Below are positions 1 through 11,019 of a DNA stretch of 62,529 nucleotides, piece after piece. The first letter of the stretch is position 1. Each line of letters opens with the position of its first letter. Source of the stretch: Nemertoderma westbladi (Eukaryota > Xenacoelomorpha > Nemertodermatida > Nemertodermatidae); NCBI GenBank assembly GCA_032718475.1, contig JAUCBJ010001571.1, forward strand, positions 1 to 62,529. Reading direction: 5' to 3'. The translations under genes were made by a program, and so were the position numbers. A model generated the notes under the pieces. That model was not told the origin of the DNA. It searched no databases and was given only the letters and a program-made list of their open reading frames with translations.

Positions 1-767
1 AATCGATTGAAAGTAATATAGAAGCCTGAAGACTTAGATATTAGCCATTTTTGATGTTCCAAAATCAGGGCGTGGCACTTCAAATTTTGAAAAATGAAAT
101 GAAAAATTTTGGTGCACCAAAAATGGCAAAACCACTAAGACTTCAGGCTTCTATATTACTTTCAATCGATTCAGCGCTCCAGAAAACCACTAAAAATGCT
201 TCGAAATCAAAACTTTAGTAAAATTTCCGAATAAAGTAATTTTGAAATTTTAAAGTGCCACGCCCTAATTTTGGTGCACCAAAAAATGGCGAACCACTAA
301 GACTTCAGGCTTCTATATTACTTTCAATCGATTCAGCGCTCCAGAAAACCACTAAAAATGCTTCGAAATCAAAACTTTAGTAAAATTTCCGAATAAAGTA
401 ATTTTGAAATTTTAAAGTGCCACGCCCTAATTTTGGTGCTCCAAAAATGACGTACCACTACACTTACAAACTTGTATAGAGCATTAGAGTGATCCAAACC
501 AATAAAAATAAATAAAAATAGCCCAAACATAAATAATTACCAAATAACAAATGACTTTGTAAAATTCGAAAATTTCAAAAAATTTGGTGCTGGAGACCAA
601 ATTTTGAGGTGGCACCCACATCGAAAAGTAGAAATCCAATTGTAGCGGCATTAAATTTGGCTAATTCTCAATAAAAATTGGGCCGGTGCGTAATGTGGTT
701 GTATAGTTACAGCAACTAAAAACTAGGAAGGGGCCGATTCGCCCCTCCCCCCCCAGTGGTAATAGGG
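1..767 (+). mobile_element. piggyBac-like MITE, right portion
   Basis: The right end reads CCAGTGGTAATAGGG followed by TTAA at 768-771, the same terminus and TTAA target as the complete element at 18406-19963. A short subterminal palindrome (GGGGC...GCCCC, about 731-745) parallels the hairpin of the other copies. The interior has a 162-bp tandem repeat (the CTTCAGGCTTC block recurs at 141 and 303) and an inverted copy of that block at 1-38, so the left part is a foldback. Text of the type TTTTGGTGCACCAAAA matches the family style. The left end lies outside the window. No coding capacity is seen. Confidence 0.65.
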
Positions 768-940
768 TTAAATGGCAGGGCTGAGGATCAAGCATAGGGT
801 GTTTTTAACTCGCAAAATATGACTTTCTTGCATATAAACAATGGTATTTCTTGGTTTCATCTGAAAGAGTGCCTTAAATTGGGCAGGTGTGTACAATAAA
901 AATTTTTTCAGAAATGTTGAGATAGGGCATTCTGCCTTAA

Positions 941-3393
941 GACGGCAGTGCGGCTGCGGCTAGTGATACCGAAGTATAAAACCCCTGAGCCCTGGCTTAA
1001 GTCGGCAGTGCAGCTGCGGCTAGTGAGACCGAAGTATACAACCCCTGGGCCCTGGCTTAAGACGGCAGTGCGGCTGCGGCTAGTGAGACCTAAGTATACA
1101 ACCCCTGGGCCCTGGCTTAAGTCGGCAGTGCGGCTGCGGCTAGTGAGACCTAAGTATACAACCCCTGGGCCCTGGCTTAAGACGGCAGTGCGGCTGCGGC
1201 TAGTGAGACCTAAGTATACAACCCCTGGGCCCTGGCTTAAGTCGGCAGTGCGGCTGCGGCTAGTGAGACCTAAGTATACAATCCCTGGGCCCTGGCTTAA
1301 GACGGCAGTGCGGCTGCGGCTAGTGAGACCTAAGTATACAACCCCTGGGCCCTAGCTTAAGACGGCAGTGCGGCTGCGGCTAGTGAGACCTAAGTATACA
1401 GCCCCTGAGCCCTGGCTTAAGTCGGCAGTGCAGCTGCGGCTAGTGAGACCTAAGTATACAACCCCTGGGCCCTGGCTTAAGTCGGAAATGCGGCTGCGGC
1501 TAGTGAGACCTGTATACAACCCCTGGGCCCTGGCTTAAGACGGCAGTGCGGCTAGTGAGACCTAAGTATACAACCCCTGGGCCCTGGCCTAAGACGGCAG
1601 TGCAGCTGCGGCTAGTGAGACCTAAGTATACAACCCCTGGGCCCTGGCTTAAGACGGCAGTGCGGCTGCGGCTAGTGAGACCTAAGTATACAACCCCTGG
1701 GCCCTGGCTTAAGACTGCAGTGCGGCCGCGGCTAGTGAGACCTAAGTATACAACCCCTGGGCCCTGGCTTAAGTCGGTAGTGCGGCTGCGGCTAGTGAGA
1801 CCTAAGTATACAACCCCTGGGCCCTGGCTTACGACGGCAGTGCATCTGCGGCTAGTGAGACCTAAGTATACAACCCCTGGGCCCTGGCTTAAGTCGGTAG
1901 TGCGGCTGCGGCTAGTGATACGTAAGTATACAACCCCTGGGCCAGGGCCTACGACGGCAGTGCGGCTGCGGCTAGTGAGACCTAAGTATACAACCCCTGG
2001 GCCCTGGCTTACGACGGCAGTGCGGCTGCGGCTAGTGAGACCTAAGTATACAACCCCTGGGCCCTGGCTTAAGTCGGCAGTGCGGCTGCGGCTAGTGAGA
2101 CCTAAGTATACAACCCCTGGGCCCTGGCTTAAGACGGCAGTGCGGCTGCGGCTAGTGAGACCTAAGTATACAACCCCTGGGCCCTGGCTTAAGACGGCAG
2201 TGCGGCTGCGGCTAGTGAGACCTAAGTATACAACCCCTGGGCCCTGGCTTAAGTCGGCAGTGCGGCTGCGGCTAGTGAGACCTAAGTATACAACCCCTGG
2301 GCCCTGGCTTAAGACGGCAGTGCGGCTGCGGCTAGTGAGACCTAAGTATACAACCCCTGGGCCCTGGCTTACGACGGCAGTGCGGCTGCGGCTAGTGAGA
2401 CCTAAGTATACAACCCCTGGGCCCTGGCTTAAGACGGCAGTGCGGCTGCGGCTAGTGAGACCTAAGTATACAACCCCTGGGCCCTGGCTTAAGACGGCAG
2501 TGCGGCTGCGGCTAGTGAGACCTAAGTATACAACCCCTGGGCCCTGGCTTAAGACGGCAGTGCGGCTGCGGCTAGTGAGACCTAAGTATACAACCCCTGG
2601 GCCCTGGCTTAAGTCGGCAGTGCGGCTGCGGCTAGTGAGACCTAAGTATACAACCCCTGGGCCCTGGCTTAAGACGGCAGTGCGGCTGCGGCTAGTGAGA
2701 CCTAAGTATACAACCCCTGGGCCCTGGCTTAAGACGGCAGTGCGGCTGCGGCTAGTGAGACCTAAGTATACAACCCCTGGGCCCTGGCTTAAGTCGGCAG
2801 TGCGGCTGCGGCTAGTGAGACCTAAGTATACAACCCCTGGGCCAAGGCTTAAGACGGCAGTGCGGCTGCGGCTAGTGAGACCTAAGTATACAACCCCTGG
2901 GCCCTGGCTTAAGTCGGCAGTGCGGCTGCGGCTAGTGAGACGTAAGTATACAACCCCTGGGCCAAGGCTTACGACGGCAGTGCGGCTGCGGCTAGTGAGA
3001 CCTAAGTATACAACCCCTGGGCCCTGGCTTAAGACGGCAGTGCGGCTGCGGCTAGTGAGACCGAAGTATACAACCCCTGGGCCCTGGCTTAAGACGGCAG
3101 TGCGGCTGCGGCTAGTGTGACCTAAGTATACAACCCCTGGGCCCTGGCTTAAGACGGCAGTGCGGCTGCGGCTAGTGAGACCTAAGTATACAACCCCTGG
3201 GCCCTGGCTTAAGACGGCAGTGCGGCTGCGGCTAGTGAGACCTAAGTATACAACCCCTGGGCCCTGGCTTAAGACGGCAGTGCGGCTGCGGCTAGTGAGA
3301 CCTAAGTATACAACCCCTGGGCCCTAGCCTAAGACGGTAGTGCGGCTGCGGCTAGTGAGACCTAAGTATACAACCCCTGAGCCATGGCTTAAG
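941..3393 (+). repeat. 60-bp minisatellite, about 41 copies
   Basis: The unit begins GACGGCAGTGCGGCTGCGGC and ends CCCTGGCTTAA. Copies are nearly identical, with one deletion-bearing copy near 1511-1552. The period is a multiple of three, and the unit has no stop in one plus frame or in the complementary frame, so long basic 20-residue-repeat reading frames (948-1355 and 1546-3120) appear. They start inside the array and have no flanking gene structure, so I treat them as non-coding. The first seven junctions alternate AAGACGG and AAGTCGG, implying a 120-bp dimer stage of amplification. Confidence 0.95.
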
Positions 3394-4237
3394 AAATGTT
3401 GATTTCGAGGACATAGTGTACGTAATGTATATATAATTATAAGAAAAATGGTAAGCCTAATTAATGAAAAAAAAACGCAATCAAAATTAAATAGAACCAT
3501 TCCTAAATATTTCGAAAAATCAAGCAATATTGCACTACAAGTACTAAAATACATGCTTGTGGGTCTCATGGAATCTAACTGATAACTTCCCTTGAAAACA
3601 TCGTATTATTTATACCTTAATTTAAACCTAAAAATTACCTATACATTTCCACCGGCGTGAATCAAACGCGATTTTCGGTATATAATCGTTCTGATCTGCT
3701 GAGGGGCTGTTTAAATATTACTTAACGCCACTTTATGACTCCAAAATAAATTGTACAGCTACGAAGGTTTTAATTGAAATGAAACTACATTCACACAAAT
3801 ATAGCTAGGGGGCTATTTAACGAAATCAAAATACATCCGCCTCCATGGGAAAATCGACGCAAATAACAGCCAATTACTCCCAAAAATAAACAGTAACCTG
3901 AGCGATTGACTCTCCTTTTTTTATTGTAATGGTTAAAATAACATGCCACAACAACTGCCCCTTTCCCTTAATTGATAATTAGCCGCGACGAGATATTATT
4001 TGCGGCAACTCACATTTACTTACGGTATCCAACAATTGCATGAAGAATGCTGGTGATAAAATGATTGAGGTTATCAGATGTTGAGTCCTACTGATGAACA
4101 AGGATAAAGATAAATGTTATCGTTAGGTATAATAATAATAAATTACGGAAAACAAATAAAATTTTGAGAAAATTCGAAACTACAAAAAACCACGATATAC
4201 GAAAAAAAAAATATTTGCTATGGAAATTTACTGCGCT
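3394..4237. other. AT-rich stretch, nothing recognised
   Basis: Flank between the 60-bp array and the 73-bp duplication. I see no gene, RNA or clear element. The minus-strand frame that continues out of the array (3324-3569) is low-complexity and has no recognisable domain. Confidence 0.5.
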
Positions 4238-4382
4238 ATGGGGAAAAATGTAAAAAATGAAAGATAAACAGTTAATAATAAAATTAGAACTAAGATTGGA
4301 TACGAAAGGTATGGGGAAAAATGTAAAAAATGAAAGATAAACAGTTAATAATAAAATTAGAACTAAGATTGGATACGAAAGG
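4238..4382 (+). repeat. 73-bp tandem duplication
   Basis: Two near-perfect copies of a 73-bp unit beginning ATGGGGAAAAATGTAAAAAA, at 4238 and 4311. A minus-strand frame of 128 residues (4088-4474) runs through it but is made of AT-rich, hydrophobic low-complexity sequence and is not accepted as a gene. Confidence 0.9.
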
Positions 4383-4639
4383 TAATTTGGTTGGATACGA
4401 TTTTGTATCGTACGCATCCTGTTCCTATATATATATAGTATAAGGTTAAGCTTCAGGTACAGGTACCAAGTCACATTTTATAAACCAGTACCGGTACGGT
4501 ATATAAATTGTAATACACTAGGGATTATTTTTATTGCGCCCCCTATCTGCGATATGTCAGGAGTGTACTATTTAATGTACTATCCATATTCACCTTGCTG
4601 CTCGTGGTGCATTGCAGATTGTATTAAGAATGACATTCC

Positions 4640-4820
4640 TGCTAATCGACAAAATTGCGCCGCCACAACTCCCTATCCCCACACATCTTCAAGTGGTCTG
4701 GTTATGGTCTGTCCGTTAGAGATTGTGTTAGAGATGTGTGTGAAATATACTCCGGGAAACTATGAACTGACTGGGGTTAAAATTATATAGTGTATGTGCC
4801 ATCCAGAGATTTGGTGTGGT
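4640..4820 (-). pseudogene. Relic of the RTE-like LINE 3' coding end
   Basis: Two blocks match the LINE at 20631-23962. One, AAAATTGCGCCGCCACAACT near 4650-4670, corresponds to about 20700. The other, GTGCCATCCAGAGATTTGG at 4797-4815, corresponds to about 21021. Order and orientation are the same, with the intervening sequence shortened and diverged. This is a third, heavily decayed copy of the family. The small plus-strand frame at 4554-4790 is the antisense of this relic plus flank, not a gene. Confidence 0.7.
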
Positions 4821-6898
4821 TGCTAACATTCATGTGAAGCCTACTAACGACTCCACCGCTAAACATTAACTTTGATGTCGGACACGGCGAATAACAAGAA
4901 AATCTACTTATGTTCTCGAGTTTTAAGGGTATAATCCACGAATTTACGCACTTGCCACTTTTAATATATGAATATCACAATTTTTACTTATTTATCCATT
5001 TAATACTTACATCAATGACAACATGTTTTAATAAATGAAATTATATTCGAAAAAAATTTATATTATTAGGCAGTCGCGGCGTTGACCCTTAGAACAAAAA
5101 GGTTATCATTTAGTACCTTTTGTGAGGATTTAAAGATTTAAAGCGGTACTAATTTAAACTGGTATTATTATAATACTATAAACAGTGGGCCTATGCTATG
5201 CACCACAATGAAATGTGAAATGATAATGAATTACTGCTGTGCTACAGTAACCATTTTCTTCGAAAATTGAAACCAGCAACCAGGTAATTTTGGCGCAGTC
5301 AAGTAATGGAAAATTTCTGGAAATCATTAAAATTAATAGCTTTAAACATTATGTTTAAAAGTTAAATAAAATATAACAAATACATTATAGCTTAGAACGT
5401 CAGATAGTCCCATGAACAAGATGAAAAAATATATAATTGATATTTTTTAACGCATTTTTTCACCTTTACAATTAAATATGTAGTGTATATACCAGTCCAC
5501 TACCTACCGGCTACCAGTGATACTTTACATCACCAATTCCACCACATTTGCTAAAGGGTTGAATAAATGTCACAATATTTTTAAAGGTTGACAAAAAACG
5601 TTGTTTCTACTTTTCCTGGAATTACCGGCGAACAGTATGAACTTATATAAATTAAAATAAGAGAAATTTATGTATCGATTTAAAGGTGTTTATTCCTATT
5701 GAATGTAGAAACTTACCACTACTGTAGGCCATTAAGGCATCATGTGTCACATTGTGGGGCCTTCACTCACGCACAGTTCTGTGAATTTAGCAAACAGTTT
5801 AGGCCTAATATGAATAGTACCGGATCGGTAAGGTCCGAATCTAGGCACTGTCAAGTGTGAAAACTTTGATCGTGATTGCGAAGGCGCATTTGAGTGAAAT
5901 TTCAGACAGAAATATTCTCTACAATGTCAAACCAAATTCAAATTAATTTGACTGAGCCGTTTCTGCGATATTGACGTTCAGACATTACAACCACACAGAC
6001 ATACAGTTAATGCCCATTATGACCCTTCATAAACCGTATGCAACTTTGTGGCTCGCTCCTAATCTCTAGACCACCTTAAATCGATACTTTGGTGCAGTCA
6101 GTGATTAATTTATCCCGATGACAAGTATATATATAATATAAAATATATATACCGGTAATATCTTAATATAAATTATACATTGCCCTAATATTAAGCGGGT
6201 TTTATAAAGTATATATATTAGGATTGTGTTTGTGTGTGGAATAGGACCGTGTGTGTTGGTTGCTACGGTGTAAACATTGAGATGTATAATTTATAAGCAA
6301 ATCGTTATACATAAGTATCACAAATGCGTCTCTAACATGTTGTAACTTTATAAAGGGATTGAAAAAAGTAAAAAAACGCAAACTTTACCTCAAATGATGA
6401 AAACATTTTTTAAACCATCGCAATAACAAACCTCAAATTGTTGTTGAAATAAGCGAAGATAAACTTTAAACTTACCATCCACGTAAAATAATGAACAAAG
6501 AACATTATTAGTCCACAGCAAATCTTCAGACAGTTAAACACCATACTAAGTAAAACAACGAGTAAATAATTAATATATATAAGAGACAAAAATACAGAGA
6601 AAGTTAATAAAACTCACAATGAGTCCACAGTAGGTGTCCAAATCCATTAGAATGACGGAGTTACTGAATTACAATTAATCAAACCTGCCACTCATTGGAT
6701 CCGCATTGGCTAATTGATCTAAGAGTTCACCATGGAGAATGTTGGTGGGGTCATTTTAAATAAGGAAAATAACTCACCAATCGTTTCAGGTCACTATTTT
6801 TATAAATATAACTTATCCAGTGAAATGTTTTATAAAGTTTAGGATTGAATTCACTCACCACATAATTGCAACTTACATGGAGTGACGACTTTATCCAA
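4821..6898. other. AT-rich intergenic region, no gene seen
   Basis: No domain-bearing reading frame, RNA gene or clear TIR element. A motif near 5958-5985 (GCCGTTTCTGCGATATTGAC) resembles GCCGTTCTCGAAATATTGA near 9980, so both may be scraps of one old dispersed repeat. The part nearest 6898 is the 3' flank of the BuGZ-like gene. No obvious poly(A) tail tract or strong AATAAA is placed close to its stop. Confidence 0.5.
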
Positions 6899-8026
6899 TC
6901 ACATCATCCCCTGCATAAACCCTCGTCCCATTCCTGGATGCCAAGTCCCAGGCATCGCTGATCCCCCCATCCCAGACATACCTCCCCCCATCCCAGACAT
7001 CCCTGCGCCCATCCCGGACATCCCTGCCCCTATCCCGGACATTCCTCGCCCCATCCCGGACATCCCTCCCCCCATCCCGGACATCCCTGCCCCCATCCCG
7101 GACATCCCTCCCCCCATCCCAGACATCCCTGCCCCCATCCCAGACATCCCACCCCTCTGCCCTCCCGGGAACGCCGCCCCAAGCACGCCCTGCTGACCTA
7201 TCATCCCGCGTCCCGGTTGCTGTGGCAACGAGTTACCAGCCGAGTACCGCGGCATGGCGGCGCGTTTCTCCTCCAGCGAAACATCCTCCTCGGGATGAAC
7301 CATCCGGGTTGAAGAACTTGAGGAATCCGTTACGGAGGAGGAAGCGGGTTTAATCGGACCGATCTGGGGCGTCGGTTGGTCACTGGTGACTGCAGCCGCG
7401 CTCGGGAACAAAGGTTTAGCGGGTTCCTGAAGAGTCGGTACGCTGGGGGACGAGCTAGAGGGATCCGTTCGCTTGGGGGGCGCGGTGGGGGGCGGAGGGG
7501 GGATCCGAGGGGGCATCATACCCGGCCAACCCATCCCCATGGGCCCCATCATCCCTCCCATGGGTCCCATCATTCCAGGCATCATCCCCGGCACCATCCC
7601 TGGGAACCCCATCATCGGCCCCCCTGGACCCATCATCATCCCAGGGGGAAATGCCCCGCCAGGGGGTCCGCTCATCCCCTCCCCTGCGTCGTCCTCGTCG
7701 CTGCTGTCGTTACGTTTCTTTTTATCCCCAGAGTATTTCTGTAAGCGATGAGCTTCAGCATCGGCGGCTGGAATCCCTTCCATTCCGTAAATCTCGCAGT
7801 CCAGACTGTCTCTACCCTGCATAGAGTTGGGTATCTTCTCCACGTGTTCTTTGTGTACCTGCATACAGTGAATTGATAGTCCCGGACCGGTGTACAACTT
7901 TTTGTGACAAACGTGGCATTTGAAATGTTTTGCTCTTTGATGTTGGATTAGAACTTTCTCGTCCTCAAATTCCCGATCGCAGTACCAACACCATGGCTTC
8001 AATTGTTTCCTCTTTTTTCTTCCCAT
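6899..8026 (-). CDS. ZNF207: BuGZ / ZNF207-like zinc-finger, BUB3-binding protein
   Basis: The 375-residue protein starts [12 protein letters not shown], very close to vertebrate ZNF207/BuGZ. Seen: two N-terminal C2H2 fingers (C13-C16-H29-H34 and C37-C40-H53-H58), the conserved EIYGMEGIP stretch, an acidic patch, a Met/Gly/Pro-rich middle, a GLEBS-type motif [18 protein letters not shown] at about 244-261, and a C-terminal run of seven-residue GMSGMGx repeats (about 292-355) encoded by a 21-bp GC-rich repeat. Known for the family: BuGZ binds BUB3 through the GLEBS motif, loads it at kinetochores, binds microtubules and phase-separates through the low-complexity region. The ATG at 8024-8026 is chosen because the family starts there. 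The whole protein lies in one exon, whereas vertebrate orthologues are split into many, so it may be a retrocopy or have lost its introns. It has no stop or frameshift. It is shorter than human (about 480 residues), mostly in the linker. Plus-strand frames here are antisense shadows. Confidence 0.92.
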   Translation of the reverse strand: MGRKKRKQLKPWCWYCDREFEDEKVLIQHQRAKHFKCHVCHKKLYTGPGLSIHCMQVHKEHVEKIPNSMQGRDSLDCEIYGMEGIPAADAEAHRLQKYSGDKKKRNDSSDEDDAGEGMSGPPGGAFPPGMMMGPGGPMMGFPGMVPGMMPGMMGPMGGMMGPMGMGWPGMMPPRIPPPPPTAPPKRTDPSSSSPSVPTLQEPAKPLFPSAAAVTSDQPTPQIGPIKPASSSVTDSSSSSTRMVHPEEDVSLEEKRAAMPRYSAGNSLPQQPGRGMIGQQGVLGAAFPGGQRGGMSGMGAGMSGMGGGMSGMGAGMSGMGGGMSGMGRGMSGIGAGMSGMGAGMSGMGGGMSGMGGSAMPGTWHPGMGRGFMQGMM

Positions 8027-8246
8027 TATTATACAGTTATAATAATGTTATACTTATTTATAACCACAATCCAGTAATCAACAAAATATTACAGTATGAT
8101 CCTATTGCTATTAGCAGGCCACCTGTAAATTCCAGTCCAAGAGTTTATTAGGCTCCAACTAATACCGGTACCGGTACTGTAATATTTATTAACATATCAG
8201 CATACCGGTGCGGTAGGTAGCTCAGTACGGCAGTATGGGAAATTAG

Positions 8247-8324
8247 CCCCATAGGGAAACTTATTTATTTCCCTATAGGGAAGTTTTATTTCCCTATAGG
8301 GAAATCACAAATTTCCCTATAGGG
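8247..8324. repeat. Array of four CCCTATAGGG palindromes
   Basis: Palindromic cores at 8247-8256 (one mismatch, CCCCATAGGG), 8271-8280, 8292-8301 and 8315-8324, the later ones extended by flanking TTT/AAA. Centre spacing is 24, 21 and 23 bp, about two helical turns. It lies about 220 bp upstream of the BuGZ-like start codon (minus-strand sense). A factor-binding cluster is possible; a decayed tandem repeat is equally possible. Confidence 0.7.
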
Positions 8325-8562
8325 AAATTATACAATATCTTGGTTTGTATTTATTTTAGTTGATTTTTATTTATTTTTTTTATTTTAGACCTTATATTTC
8401 CTGTTTTGCTGTTAATAATAATAAATAATATTACCGGTAAGTGCTATGATTCAAAATATATCGGCTAATATTTCAATATAATTTTATCGCATTTGAGGTA
8501 CCGGTACCTGATTTTAGATTCTTACTCTCTTACTGTCTTAGGCTATTTCTAAAAGCAGTAGA

Positions 8563-9057
8563 CAGTCGGGGAGAAGTTCAAATTTCAACTGAGTTTAAAT
8601 TTAAAACTTTTTTTTTAAATTCAACTTTTAAGTTGTAAATTCAACTCTAAAATGGCAGGAGGCGCATAAGGCCCCCAAGACGTGACAGAAGGGGTGTTTT
8701 CATTGTTTTTATGGATATAACTCGAAAAATTAACCCTCAATACCGATGGAATAAAAACTTTAACCGTCGGGAACACTTTTTTTTAAACATTTTAAGTGAT
8801 TATATTTGCAAAATGGCTGAAATACTACGGGAATTTATAAGATGTAGGCCCTATTTAATTACCGCTGAATGTCATAATTATTATACAATGGAATACCAGT
8901 ACTCAGTACATGCAGTAATGGATTCCAATTCCATATTTCAGTACCGGTATTTCAAAAGCTAGGGTACTGCAAAAGTTGAATTTTAAAAAAAGTTGAATTT
9001 TAAACTCTACTCCAAAAGTTGAATTTTAATAAAAAGTTGAATTTTAATAACCGACTG
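8563..9057. mobile_element. MITE with CAG termini and 5-bp target duplication
   Basis: Begins CAGTCGG (8563) and ends CCGACTG (9057), flanked on both sides by GTAGA (8558-8562 and 9058-9062). The arms are long imperfect inverted repeats of AGTTGAATTTTAAA-type sequence (8573-8650 against 8970-9050). CAG termini are hAT-like, but the superfamily is not certain. The 83-residue frame at 8711-8962 inside it has no recognisable domain. Confidence 0.7.
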
Positions 9058-9062
9058 GTAGA

Positions 9063-10436
9063 AGTACATCAAAACTGGTACATACATAATACATACATAT
9101 ATACATATATAATTGTAATTTTTACCGGTAGGCCTACTTGTTTCATTATCCAGTTATCGAGTTAATATTTCATTTATAATAGGCCTTATATTCTTGGTTA
9201 TACATTAGTGTTTTGATGTTCCTGGCTGCCTGGAAGAGACACTGGGCGATTTTTCGATTAATTTCCTATTAATGTTAAATGTTCTATTATGGTCCTATTA
9301 TTGTTTATTAAATAAATATAGGAAATCATTGTTTTTGTTAGAAAACCTATACCGTACTGCCGTAGTTGTAAACTGCTCATTTCCCTAAAATAGGATAACC
9401 TATTGCCTATTGGACATTGGTACGTTACACCGTACAGCCGTACACACTACCTAAACTACAAACGTTTACTTTTAATCAGAGTTTGTTTATTTCCATCAAA
9501 AACAACCCCTCAGCCCCTCCTGCTTTGCTTACAATATTATTCCTTCATCCTTTACAGCTTTATGGCAATTCCTTTGCACACACTTGGAAGACATCCACAC
9601 CCAGTGCAGCTGTGGAAGACATTTACTAAAGATTTCATAATAATAGTCTCAAAGAGTAATGTGTTAAAATTAACCAATGTCATGCTCTCTACTTGCTCAT
9701 AAATAGAGATAAAACCTTAATTAATTAATAGAGGTAAATTCATCCTCATTTAATGATACCAAAATATGACAGATATCCCAAATCCGCCCTGTCAGCCTGT
9801 CCCATGGTACTGAGGGGATATTTGTACTTGCCAATACGGGTAAGGTAAATAAATATAGGGTCATTCCATGCTAATTCGACCAATCAGTGTGGCAAGGGTC
9901 GGAAATTTTTGACGAAATTTTAACCACTTATCAATTCTAGTGAAAAAACGATGTGGTGAAAATTTCAGCCGATTTGGTTTAGCCGTTCTCGAAATATTGA
10001 TGTTTTAAATTTGGCGAAATTCCAAAAACCAGTGAAGTACATTATTTGAAGTGGTGTCTGCAGTTGATCTGATTATCAGTTTAATGTTAATTGTATGTGA
10101 TTCTCAATAAACGATGCCTGAACTTCAATATTTTTATTACTAAATGAATAAACTATTAATCAGAAAGTTGTCAGACGATTTCAAATTTGCCTCAAAAATG
10201 CGAATTTTTGAAAAATGTCCACATTTGAGACCTCAGTACATTAGTCTGACAACTAGTTTATCTGTTATTTTAGTTTTCCCGGTTAGAGTGACTCATAATG
10301 ATTCGAATTATATAACTTTAGTAGGTAAACTGATTATCAGATAGTCTGTATGACTGAATATCTGGAGTAGTGTCTACATCATTGTCCAGAATAGGGTGTT
10401 TCCCTTCACTTCTATGGGGCTTTCTATTATTCCTAC
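9063..10436. other. AT-rich intergenic region
   Basis: No gene recognised. It holds a scrap of a dispersed repeat near 9930-10010 (AATTTCAGCCGATTTGG) and several TAGGCC and TACCGGTA words. The short frames at 9403-9702 and 10144-10344 have no domain or coding bias that I can see. Confidence 0.45.
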
Positions 10437-10684
10437 CTGTCCCAAATACGTTGTGTAATGATTTCCAACCTGTCCAATATAGGGGCATCCAATAAAATCA
10501 TCATATGAGCCAACTCCTCGTCATCGGACCAATACCAACATTCCTACAGTTAGGCATCTCCCTTATTGGCTATATAATGTAAAGTTTAATGGAAAATTCC
10601 ACTGATATATAATCCAAGTGTCAGCTACGAATCCGGGGCTCATTATAACAACCTATACTGGACAGAGCAACGTATTTGGGACAA
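10437..10684. repeat. Foldback (inverted repeat)
   Basis: CTGTCCCAAATACGTTG at 10437-10453 is the near-perfect reverse complement of 10668-10684, and an inner pair (CTGTCCAATATAGG against CCTATACTGGACAG) continues the arms. Words such as CCCAAATA and ATAGGGTGTTT also occur in the satellite at 11.0-12.7 kb, so this may be a relative or ancestor of that satellite. Confidence 0.7.
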
Positions 10685-10840
10685 GAGCTGGTTGAGGTAT
10701 ATGTACAGTGGTAAATAAGGGCATTGGAATACATGTTCCCTAGTTATGGTTAAAGATATACTGTGGGTGCCTTGCAAATGGCCTGTAAGACTGTGATGCA
10801 TTATAGGCTATAGGGTCATCATAGTCACGTTATTTCATTT

Positions 10841-10931
10841 CATGTTGTGCAATTTATTCATATTGTGCAATTTATTCATGTTGTGCAACTTATTCATTGT
10901 GCAATTTATTCATGTGGTGCAATTTATTCAC
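10841..10931 (+). repeat. Short tandem repeat, about 18-bp unit
   Basis: Five degenerate copies of a unit like CATGTTGTGCAATTTATT. Confidence 0.85.
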
Positions 10932-11019
10932 TTATAATAAATCTAAATACATTCGTATAATAATAATTAAATGACAATCAAATTAGTGATATCGCAACCT
11001 CCTCCCCCAGACTCAACTC

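Noticed and set aside
948-3120. Long open frames with a 20-residue RPKYTTPGPW-type repeat
   Set aside because: Produced by a 60-bp minisatellite whose length is a multiple of three; they start and stop inside the array, and the complementary frame is equally open.
4088-4474. 128-residue hydrophobic minus-strand protein
   Set aside because: Lies over a 73-bp duplication in AT-rich DNA; composition explains the hydrophobic residues.
6882-7751. Plus-strand Pro/Ile-rich frames over the BuGZ-like gene
   Set aside because: Antisense of the Met/Gly-rich coding repeats; the minus frame has conserved domains.
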